Below, piece by piece: positions 6,224 to 15,300 of a stretch of DNA of 18,558 bases. The translations under genes and the position numbers were made by a program. The notes beneath the pieces were generated by a model, which ran no database searches, had not been told where the DNA came from, and was given only the letters and a program-made list of their open reading frames with translations. Each line of letters opens with the position of its first letter. Position 1 is the stretch's first letter. The DNA is from Clostridiaceae bacterium (GTDB taxonomy: Bacteria; Bacillota; Clostridia; Oscillospirales; Acutalibacteraceae): NCBI GenBank assembly GCA_904501675.1, contig CAJGCL010000030.1:1-18558 (forward strand), in the 5' to 3' direction.

Positions 6224-8293
6224 TTATTCTTCAATTTCTTTCATTATATCTTCGTATGAGATCATATTACCATATTTAGTAAAATCAACCTTTTTGCCAA
6301 GAATACGGATGTTATCAACCATAGGCTTGTTGTTTGTGTAAATAGGTTTGCCGGGAGTAATTGGGTAAATACCAAGACAGCTGAATATGTACCAGGCTGC
6401 AGTTGAGCCGTTGTCTTCATCACCGGGGAATCCGTCATCCTTCCATGAAAAGCCTTCTGCACAAATCTTTTTAAGCCAATACTCGGTTTTTTCAGGCTGA
6501 CCAAGATATGTGTAAATAAACGGAATATGGAAGCTTGGCTGGTTGGAGATTGCGCATTGACCCCAATCACAAGCCGCCATTTCAGTCATTTCGTGAATTT
6601 CATAGTTGTATCCGCCAACTCTGTACTCTGCAGGCTCAGCAAAGAATTCGTCAAGCTTCTTTATAAGACCTTCCTTGCCACCGTAAAGCTCCGCAAGGCC
6701 GTCAATATCGTGTTGAACGGCAAAGCTTGTCTGCCATGCAGAAGCTTCTGTATAATGTCTGCCCCATGAAATGGGATCGAAGTCAGGGTCGAAAATACCT
6801 TGTGTATCGCGAGGTCTCATAAAGCCCGTTTCTTTATCAAAGATATTTACATAATTTTTTGAGCGTTTAAGATATCTCTCTTTTTTATCTTCGTATCCAA
6901 GAATGCCTGCAACAGTTGCAATACAGTCATCAAAATATGCTGCATCAAGAGTAAGGTTCACGCTTTCGCTATATTTATCATAAGGAACATAACCCAGTTC
7001 GAGATATTCCTCGCAACCTTCTCTGCCGTAAGCAGGAACTGTTGAGGATTTGTTTGCGTGGTGTTCCATGCCTTCAAATGCGGTCTGGAGTAAATCTCTT
7101 GAAATAAGGTTTCTTGTAGCAACATCTGCTATAACTGCGTCAATAGCAGTGCTTGGCATACAGTTTTGCGCATCGCCTGCAGTCCAGCGAGGAAGCCAAC
7201 CGCCATCCTTATAATCCTGAATATAACCCTCTATGATTTCAGGGAGAATATCCTTTGTTACAATCGCGTAGAAAGGATAGTTTGTACGGTATGTATCCCA
7301 GAAACCGTTATCAGTATAACGCACACCAGGAAGAACCTTGTCAGCGCTTGGTGAATAGTGAATAGGGTTACCGTTTTCGTCAGGCTCATAAGCCTTGTGA
7401 GGGTAGAGGAATGTACGATACATGCAGCTGTAGAATGTTTTCATTGTATCTTCATCAGCATCAATCTCAATTTTACTGAGATACTCATTCCAGATGCGTT
7501 CGTTTTCATCTTTAAGTTCGTCAAAGCTTCCGTATACGGAATCATGCCGGAGATTTCTCAATGCCTGTTCATAGCTTATGAAAGATGTTGCAACTGTAAA
7601 CGTAACATTCTTTTTCTTAAGAGCTATATGTATACCTGTGCCTTCGCCCTCGGTATGAAGACTATGTTCTGTATCACAGGTGTCTCTGTTGCCTACAAGA
7701 ATTTTGTCAGCATCAACAGAATCTGCATCAAACTGGAAAACATAGTAACCTTTAAGAGTACCTTTGTCATGGCTGTTTCTACCGCGGTTGCAGTCAGTCC
7801 AACAGTAAAGACGATTGTTGTCCTTGTCGTACTCATATTCGCAGTTATATTTAACCGGTAAAACTGAAAGATAACGGTCAAAATCCTTTTTGAAACTGAG
7901 CTTTATACAAGCACCGTATTCGGTAGGTGTTAGCTCAAAATCACAGAAAGGACGTTTGAGATAACATTTAAGGTAGTGAGGCTGTAGAATTGCTTTTTCA
8001 GGGTCATAGCCTGACCAGCAATCTTCAAAATCAACAAATGGCTTCTCAATCTGAGGCATCATTGTAAATGCACTGTGGTCGCTTATCCATGGGCTTGGTT
8101 GACGTGTGAGTCGAATACCTTCAACCGAACGGTCGCCGGGATGATAATACCAGCTTCCTCTTGATGTTTCAGTCTGCAAGCTGAATGCAGCAAAGCCAAA
8201 AGGTCTCTGAACAAGTGGTAATGTATTTCCCTGTGAGAAACGGTGTAGAGATTGTGTGCCTTGTTTAATGTTTACATAGTTGAGGTAATTCAT
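6224..8293 (-). CDS. GH92 family Ca2+-dependent alpha-mannosidase (cytoplasmic)
   Basis: Inverting exo-alpha-mannosidase of GH92, 689 aa and close to typical length. It has no signal peptide, so it acts inside the cell. The N-terminal beta-sandwich has FGFAAFS and WYYHPGDRSVEG. The catalytic (alpha/alpha)6 domain has D-N-G-F-W-D-T-Y-R and G-G-W-L-P-R-W. It also has T-E516-A-S-A-W-Q (general acid) and G-D625-E-D627-N-G followed by A-W-Y-I-F-S (base region). Spacing E516-D627 is 111 residues, the same as E533-D644 as I recall for the characterised Bacteroides enzyme BT3990. H567-E568 then falls at the position of its His584-Glu585 pair, which I recall as linked to alpha-1,2 specificity. Calling it an alpha-1,2-mannosidase is therefore reasonable but unproven. 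It is first gene of an operon with GH27. Confidence 0.93.
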   Translation of the reverse strand: MNYLNYVNIKQGTQSLHRFSQGNTLPLVQRPFGFAAFSLQTETSRGSWYYHPGDRSVEGIRLTRQPSPWISDHSAFTMMPQIEKPFVDFEDCWSGYDPEKAILQPHYLKCYLKRPFCDFELTPTEYGACIKLSFKKDFDRYLSVLPVKYNCEYEYDKDNNRLYCWTDCNRGRNSHDKGTLKGYYVFQFDADSVDADKILVGNRDTCDTEHSLHTEGEGTGIHIALKKKNVTFTVATSFISYEQALRNLRHDSVYGSFDELKDENERIWNEYLSKIEIDADEDTMKTFYSCMYRTFLYPHKAYEPDENGNPIHYSPSADKVLPGVRYTDNGFWDTYRTNYPFYAIVTKDILPEIIEGYIQDYKDGGWLPRWTAGDAQNCMPSTAIDAVIADVATRNLISRDLLQTAFEGMEHHANKSSTVPAYGREGCEEYLELGYVPYDKYSESVNLTLDAAYFDDCIATVAGILGYEDKKERYLKRSKNYVNIFDKETGFMRPRDTQGIFDPDFDPISWGRHYTEASAWQTSFAVQHDIDGLAELYGGKEGLIKKLDEFFAEPAEYRVGGYNYEIHEMTEMAACDWGQCAISNQPSFHIPFIYTYLGQPEKTEYWLKKICAEGFSWKDDGFPGDEDNGSTAAWYIFSCLGIYPITPGKPIYTNNKPMVDNIRILGKKVDFTKYGNMISYEDIMKEIEE

Positions 8294-8325
8294 AAAGAGT
8301 TCCTACTTTCAAATATACTATTGCT

Positions 8326-8364
8326 ATAATATCATACATTTTTCAATGTTTCAATAATTTGAAA
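8326..8364 (-). promoter_or_regulatory. Promoter of the GH92-GH27 operon with an inverted repeat over -35
   Basis: On the minus strand, TTGAAA (8349-8354), a 17-bp spacer and TATTAT (8326-8331) with TGA before the -10. The -35 hexamer is one arm of an inverted repeat, TTTCAA-taat-TTGAAA (8349-8364), which could be a repressor operator. The operator idea is inference from position only. The leader is about 26 nt and contains AGGA 7 nt before the ATG. Confidence 0.6.
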
Positions 8365-8442
8365 GAAGATAATAAATGGTCAAACCACCGCCATTTTTTT
8401 AAAAAATTTTTTATACTTTTACAAATAATTTGCACGAGTAAA

Positions 8443-8470
8443 AAAGTCCCCGTAATAACACGAGGACTTA
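8443..8470 (-). terminator. Terminator downstream of the 43-codon ORF
   Basis: A hairpin pairs 8443-8453 (aaagtccccgt) with 8460-8470 (acgaggactta), with one mismatch and a frayed end. On the minus strand it is followed by a run of T (complement of 8441-8445). It starts 7 bp after the stop codon of the small minus-strand ORF, which supports that stop being the end of a real or former gene. Confidence 0.6.
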
Positions 8471-8476
8471 TTTTAA

Positions 8477-8608
8477 TCATTTCATCTTTGGCTTAAAATT
8501 CTTTCCATCAAAGCTTGGATTGAATGCATAGAAATTCTTCTCATTTAATCTGTCCGTAGCAAGGCGTAGACCTTCCCCAGTAATGGATTCCTGAAAAAAA
8601 CGACACAT
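8477..8608 (-). pseudogene. Short ORF, possible 3' remnant of an unidentified gene
   Basis: An ATG at 8608 opens a 43-codon frame ending at TGA 8477. The product begins MCRFFQESITGEGLRL and ends with N-P-S-F-D-G-K-N-F-K-P-K-M-K. The composition is protein-like, with no low-complexity bias, and a terminator follows at the right distance. There is no convincing ribosome site before the ATG and nothing recognisable upstream before the next terminator at 8701. I do not recognise the family. The most economical reading is the last exposed piece of a gene whose 5' part was deleted. A genuine small protein cannot be excluded. Confidence 0.4.
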
Positions 8609-8700
8609 TAAGCCGATTCAAACAAATTGTGGAAAACATGAGCACAAATGGTGGCTGTGTACTGTTTTGGTATTAAACGTAGAGTGGGATATAAAAAATG

Positions 8701-8744
8701 AGAGCAGGGCAGTACACTTCATAATGTACAATTCCTGCTCTTTT
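8701..8744 (-). terminator. Bidirectional terminator after the lipoprotein gene
   Basis: The outer stem agagcagg (8701-8708) pairs with cctgctct (8734-8741). An inner stem, gtaca (8712-8716) with tgtac (8725-8729), continues it after a small internal loop. On the minus strand a T6 run follows; on the plus strand a tttt run follows. It lies 20 bp past the lipoprotein stop. Confidence 0.75.
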
Positions 8745-8764
8745 CATGCTTTATAACACGAGGA

Positions 8765-9214
8765 TTATTTTTTTATGCAGTCAATGCAAGTGTTTTCAGT
8801 GAGCATAATCTCCAGTTGAAGCTCGCCTTTGTTATCATCAAGATAGTGCTGGTTTTCAGGGGTAGCCCTTGCAACGAAACCATCACCTGAAATTACGAAA
8901 TAGCCGTTCATTTCACGGGTTTCGCCATCGATGTTCATTTCGATTACAATTTCTTCACCGTTTTCGGTCCATTGGCCTTCGGTTTCGCCCTTATAAATAG
9001 CAGTTCCGTTTGCTTTTAACTCGAAATCTGCAACATCATCTTGTGAATATGCATTGTACCATTTGCCCAAGAATTTGCTGTCTGCATATTTTTCAGGCGC
9101 TTTTTCTGTTGTGGCAGCAGTAGTGGTTGTAGTATCGTCAGTTTTGCCACCTGTGCAACTCCAAAAACAAGAAATTGTTAGAATTAGAAGCGCTAATAAA
9201 ATCATTTTTTTCAT
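8765..9214 (-). CDS. Small secreted lipoprotein, lipocalin-like beta domain
   Basis: Predicted lipoprotein of 149 aa. The start is taken at ATG 9214 (M-K-K-M-I-L-L) because AGGTGA lies just before it and because this gives a clean n-/h-region; the frame stays open upstream to 9241. The hydrophobic stretch ends in L-T-I-S-C-F-W-S-C-T-G-G. Cleavage before the second Cys (S-C-T-G-G) seems likeliest, though the first Cys is possible and neither is an ideal lipobox. A Thr-rich linker (D-D-T-T-T-T-T) follows, then a strand-rich domain: K-F-L-G-K-W-Y, FELKANGTAIY, G-Q-W-T-E-N-G. This is like small extracytoplasmic lipocalin-like domains that start with a G-x-W motif. The C-terminus holds a C-I-D-C pair. 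Function unknown. It is divergent from the giant surface-protein gene. Confidence 0.75.
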   Translation of the reverse strand: MKKMILLALLILTISCFWSCTGGKTDDTTTTTAATTEKAPEKYADSKFLGKWYNAYSQDDVADFELKANGTAIYKGETEGQWTENGEEIVIEMNIDGETREMNGYFVISGDGFVARATPENQHYLDDNKGELQLEIMLTENTCIDCIKK

Positions 9215-9231
9215 AATATCACCTGCCAATA

Positions 9232-9260
9232 ATATTAACATTTACCTCATTCTTTGTCAA
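9232..9260 (-). promoter_or_regulatory. Possible promoter of the lipoprotein gene
   Basis: A perfect TTGACA (complement of 9255-9260) lies 17 bp from TAATAT (complement of 9232-9237), with TG at the extended -10 position. The -10 is only 4/6, and the start would fall about 11 nt before the ATG at 9214, which leaves a very short leader. Hence the moderate score. Confidence 0.4.
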
Positions 9261-9318
9261 ATACAACCAAACTATAATATTTTACAGATTTTGCCGCTGC
9301 ATTTTGGTTATAATGACA

Positions 9319-9347
9319 TTGTTTTGTTTGAAAAAAAGTTTTATAAT
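9319..9347 (+). promoter_or_regulatory. Promoter of the giant surface-protein gene
   Basis: TTGTTT (9319-9324), a 17-bp spacer, then a perfect TATAAT (9342-9347). The predicted start near 9354 gives a leader of about 44 nt with AAGGGG at 9384-9389, 8 nt before the ATG. Confidence 0.6.
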
Positions 9348-9397
9348 ATGTCATGTATAATTTTATTTTTGTAAAATTTTCTTAAGGGGATTGTACT

Positions 9398-12300
9398 ATG
9401 AAAAAAGCATTGAAAAGAAGTTTATCATTCCTTCTCGCTATTACAATCATCTTCGGCTCTATGTACGTAGGGCTTAGTGAGGTTGACTTCAGCGGTCTTT
9501 TTGCGGTCAGAGCAGAAGCTGCAGAAAATGACGACAAGTGCGGAACAAATATTCATTGGGAAATCTCTGAAGGTGTATTGACCCTGACGGGAACAGGCTC
9601 AATGTACGATTACGAAAATGTAGCTGTACCTTGGGTAAATGAAATTTCCTCAATAAGAAAGGTAGTTGTTGGAGAGGGAATAACTTATTTGGGTAGTTAT
9701 TCTTTATCCGGATTGGTTTCAGTTGAAAACATTGAATTGCCATACTCTTTAGAGGAGATTGGTGAAATGGCATTTGATGGTAGTGCGTTTTATTCGGAGT
9801 TTAACAATACTGAGAGCGTTACCCCTGAATATGAATCCAACCACAACTCTACTCACAATAAAGTCTTTAAGTTTGACAAATGTGAGGAAAGTGCTATTCG
9901 TGTTGTAGGTTCTTGTGAGTATACAAGTGAGGTTGTAAAACCCACAGAATTAGAAGCAGGTTATACAAAACACAGATGTGTTTTGTGCGATTATGAGTTT
10001 AAAGACACAATAATAGCGCCCGCCCTTCCCGATAATGTTTGTGTAACCTCTTCAGGGGCTGAAACCATAAACTTGTTTAATAGTGGATTAAAAACAGTAA
10101 CCGGAAAAAAATACTCAGAAAATGCGGACGCTAACATAGATACCGCTTCTTTCAATAATGGCGGATATGATATATTCAGCAGGATGCCATTTTTAAATAA
10201 TAATCCCCATACACCGGTCAGAATGGGATATGGTTTCTACATCTCCAACGCTGTTACTGAAAATGTAACACTTTCAGTTAATGCATTTGATGTTGACGAA
10301 GAGGGTGGAGAGTACGACGAAATATATCTGGTTGATGAAAATACAGGTTCTCGTACAGTTGTTGGTGTTTTATCAGGTATGAATCAACAGTGGAACAATA
10401 CTGTATTGTCTATTTCTCCGGACCTTTTTGAAGTTGGACATATCTACCATTTTGAGTTTAAAATCAGTGATAAAAATGGAAACAGATTCACATCATGGGT
10501 AGTTTATATACGTAATGTTTCAATTCAGATAAGGACAGAGGGTTTTGAAGATAAAAATGTTATAGTTGATTCAAATATATCTGCCAATATTGACTCATCT
10601 GGTAGTGTAACTGCCTCAACATGGTTTGTTTCAAAAAACAATAAAAGTATAAAGATTGAGTTTAAGGCAACATGTGGTAATTATCAATACGGTAGTTGCT
10701 TTAAGAGCGGTGTTGCCTCTGCAGCAGGAACAAATATATCCGCTAACTTTAATTTGGATGATGGTTATCCCAAAGGAATATATGTAGTAACTGCGATTAT
10801 AAAGGATTATGACGGAAATGTATTAAAAACCGTTTCAACAACGGTAGGTTGTCATTATAATTCGGTAACTTATGATTCAAACGGCGGAAGCAATAATATT
10901 CCTATTGATATTACACCATATGGTAACAACACCGTTGCAACAGTAATGTTTAATAATATTCCTACAAAAGCAGGTTATGAGTTCTGTGGATGGAGCCTTG
11001 ATAAAAATGCCATTACACCGGACTTTACTGTTAATGATAATACCTATGTTGATATTAAGGATACGGATGTTGTTCTATATGCTGTCTGGGGTAATAAAGT
11101 CTGCAAAGAACATCTTTTCAAAATAGTAAATGTAATTAACGCAACATGTAACGAAGACGGCGAAATTAAATACTGTTGCCAATATTGCGGATATGAAAGA
11201 ACTCAGATAATACAAAGCGAACATTCGTATGTTGAATCTGATTTTGTAAAAGCTACTTGTACTGAAGATGGCTATATTGAGTATAAGTGCAGTAAATGTG
11301 GTGAATTGTATACAGAAATAATTGCTAAAGCACATCAATTCATTCCGGAAATAATTGATATTCCACAAGATGGTCAGCCGGGAATTATCAGATATACATG
11401 TGAAATTTGCGGATATTCATGTGACAGTGAATATTATGGCGATGCCTCTCACGTGCTTTTGGTTCAGGATGTAATTCCTTGGAATGTTGATAATAACCCT
11501 AATCTTCTTAATAGATTGGTTAAAGAAGGTTATATTGACGGCTGGGATATTACAACAACAAGCAAATTTAATTCTGTTGACCTAAGCAAATATGAAGTAA
11601 TAGTTATTGCTAATGATCAGACAACTGCAACCTATAATAAACTGGCTGCTTTAAATAATTCTTTATGCGATTTTGCAGAAAATGGTGGTACAATAATTTA
11701 CGGCGCCTGTGATGACGGCTGGAAGGGTGGAGAACTTTCGTATTCTTTGCCTGGAGGAGTGAAAACCAATAATTACTATTCAATGAAGAATTATATTGTG
11801 GATTATTCCTCAAGTGTTGTTAAAGGTGATTTAACGGATGGAATTTCTTTAAATAACGATAAACTTCTTGGTACATATTGTAGCCATACATGGTTTGATA
11901 AATCCACCTTACCGCAAGAGAGCAATATAATCTTGTCTGATGCTAACGGAAACCCCACTTTAGTAGAGTATAACTATGGTAATGGTAAGATTATCGCAAG
12001 TGGTCTTACATGGGAGTTCTATTATACCCGTCAGTACCTTAATAATTATCAGAATTTCTCAAAATCTGTATATGATGACCTTATTGTATATGCTTCGAAA
12101 AACTGTTGGTATAGTAAGGATTGTCATCACGTAACTTGTGTTGAGGTTAAAGAGCCTACTTGTTGGAACAACGGATACGAAAAAGTTTCCTGTACCATTT
12201 GTGGCGACGTGATTTCTGAGCGAACTATACCTTCAAAGGGCCATGTTCCTTGTCAAAGCTACAAAATAATTGAAAAAGGTACTTGTGCAACTGATGGATT

Positions 12301-15300
12301 AAAGGGCTTGTATTGCTCAGTTTGTAACGGTCTTCTTGTTGCTGATATTATCATTCCTGCATATGGTCATGAAATGGGCGAATGGCTAAACGAAGATATG
12401 ATAGAGTGCAACAATCCCGGTGACTTAGTAAGATATTGCACTCATGTCAACGAAAGCGATGAGTACGATGCTTGTGTTTATCGTGAATATCAATCAGTTG
12501 AAGCATTCCCTCATGAGTTTGGTGAATTGGTTGTTATGACCAATCCTACCTGTGTTGAGTCAGGTGTTGGTTACAGACGTTGTAATAACTGTCAGGAAAT
12601 TATTACAGAAATTATACCTGTTCTGGAGCATAATCCGTCACCCTATTGGTCAATAGATGAATATCCGACATGTACCCAGAAAGGTTTTAAGTCACACCAT
12701 TGTATTAATTGTGATGCAAGGCTGGATATTACAGAAATTGACACAAATAATCATTCTTTCTCTAATTGGATAATCGATAGTTTCCCAACATGTACAGCTT
12801 CAGGTTCAAAACACAGAGTATGTGAAAATGATAATTGTAGTTACCAGGAAATTTTGGTGATTCAAAAAGAAATGCACACCTATTCGGAAGAGTGGTTTGT
12901 TGACGAAGAAGCAACTTGTGATACTCTCGGATTGAAATCTCATCATTGTATAAATTGTGGAAAAAAATCCGGTTCAACAGTAATACAAGCCAAAGGACAT
13001 CAGTTTGAGGAATGGGTATACGAGAGTGAAGCTACCTGTACCCAGGATGGTGCAAGACATAGAACATGTCTTGAATGTGGATTGTGTTTTAATGAGGTTA
13101 TTCCCGCTTATAATCATAATTATAGTGATTGGTATATAGATGTTGAAGCCACTTGCTCCACAGAGGGCTCAAAATCGCAACATTGTTCTATATGTGACAA
13201 TAAGATTAACATAACAACTATTTTACCTTTAAATCACGAATATGGTGAGTGGGAAATTGTTGAAGAAGCAACGATTGAAAAGGAAGGCACAAAAAAGCGT
13301 GCGTGTACCGCATGTGGTTATGTTGATACTCAGGCTATTCCTAAAATCAGTGAATCAGAGTATGCAATTTCCGGAAGTGTAATTGTTTCAGGTACAGTAT
13401 ATCCGGGAAATACCGTAACAGCTAACACAAGCCTTACAGTAAATGAAGTTGAGTTTACAGATGTTTCATATCAATGGCTTCGCGGCGGAACCCCGATTGC
13501 TGGCGAAACTTCAAAATACTATTCAATTTCTTTAGATGACCTGGGTTATTCAATCAGCGTCAGAGTAACAGCAAATGCACCTTATACAGGAACTATTACA
13601 AGCGGCTCGAAATCTGTATCGCTAAAAAAACCAACTAAGCTAGCTTTAACCTTGGAAAATAATGTTGTTAATCTATCATGGGATAGAGTAGAATATGCAA
13701 CAAGCTATGCTGTTTATAAATGCGGATTTTTGGGGTTGGGCAACCGTACACTCATTGCTGAGGTGACAGATACTTCTTATAAATTAGAAGGATTAAAGTC
13801 CGGTAGTTATTATACATACAGAGTTACAGCCAAACGGGATGGCTTCGAATCAGCTTTGTCAAGTGCTGTTACAAAAATATTCTACTTTGCCCCAACCTTA
13901 AGTGCATATTCAGATGCGGAAGGAGTATTCTTAAGTTGGAATAGTACGGCAGGCACTGATTCATCTTCAACAACTTATTCATATGATATTTATGGTCGCA
14001 TGGAAGGCGACGAATGGAAAAAAATAACCAATACAAGGAGTACATCATATACTCATAGACCCGAAAAAAAGATTTTGGGCATTGTTTTTAAATACACAAT
14101 GTATGATTATTACTCTGTAATCTTGAAAAAAACTGTTTCAAGTACAGATTCAGAAACCGGAGAAACAACATATTCTTATTCTTATAGTGAAAGATCCAAT
14201 GAGGTATTTTGCAGGTATGTCCTTCCGCCCCAGGTATCTTCTGTTAATGAGAATTGTGCTGTAACAATATCGTGGACGTCAGATCAGCCCGGAACCAAAT
14301 ACGAAATATATAAAAATGGCGAGTATTTAGAAACGGTTACTGGTAAGCAATATATTGATAGTGATGTCGATGATGGTGAGTATTATTCATATGATGTGCG
14401 CATTGTAACAGAAGAAAATGGAAAGAGCGCTCCCGGTAATACTTACATTCTGGTGGATAAGCAACATGATTTTGATGAGCCTGTAATAGATTCTATGCCG
14501 ACATGTATAGATAATGGTTATTCACGAATTGTCTGTAGAAACTGTCAATATGAAGAAAATATTATTACTCCACCAACCGGTCATACATTAAGTGAAGCGT
14601 GGACAATTGATGAAAAACCAACATGTAAGAAAGATGGTTATAAATCAAAACATTGTATTGATTGTGATACAAAATGTAACATAACCTCTATTGCTGCAAC
14701 AGGTCATAATTACGGAAAGGTTGAATATGATGTAATTCCGACATGTACAGAACCCGGACGAATCAAACAAATCTGTTTGTTCTGTAAGTATGAACGCGCT
14801 CTTGACATTCCGGAATTGGGTCACAGATTTTCATCAAATTGGACTGTTGATGTACAACCAACATGTACAGAACCTGGTTCTAAATCTCATCATTGTACTT
14901 CTTGTGAGGTTATTGCTGATGTTACAGAAATAGTACCAACAGGTCACGATATTTCTATTGAATGGACTATAGATGTTGAGCCAACATGTTATGAAAATGG
15001 ATCAAAATCACATCACTGTATAAAATGTGATTTAATTCAGAATGTTACTGTTGTACCTATGTTAGAACATACGTATAGTGATAAGTGGACAATTGACATT
15101 GAACCAACTTGCTTAACTGATGGCGCTAAGTCACACCATTGCAAATATTGTGAGTCAAAAATTGATGAAACAATTATTCCTTCAACCGGTCACGCATATT
15201 CAGAATGGGTAGTAACAACAGAATCAACTTGTACTGAATATGGTTCTCACTATAGAACCTGTGAAAATTGTGATATCGTTGAAACGGAAGAAATTGAAAA

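Noticed and set aside
6530..6545. GH92 has S-N-Q-P-S where many family members have G-N-E-P-S, which looked like loss of a catalytic Glu.
   Set aside because: Spacing to the G-D-E-D-N-G motif shows that the general acid is E516 in T-E-A-S-A-W-Q, which is present. N-Q-P-S appears to be a normal variant of one GH92 subgroup.
8385..8412. A possible plus-strand terminator (aatgg...ccatt followed by T7).
   Set aside because: The stem is only 5 bp with an 11-nt loop and there is no plus-strand gene before it. It is probably just AT-rich spacer.
8598..8755. An open plus-strand stretch across the gap next to the lipoprotein gene.
   Set aside because: It runs through a clear hairpin terminator, has no start with a ribosome site, and its translation shows no domain-like pattern.
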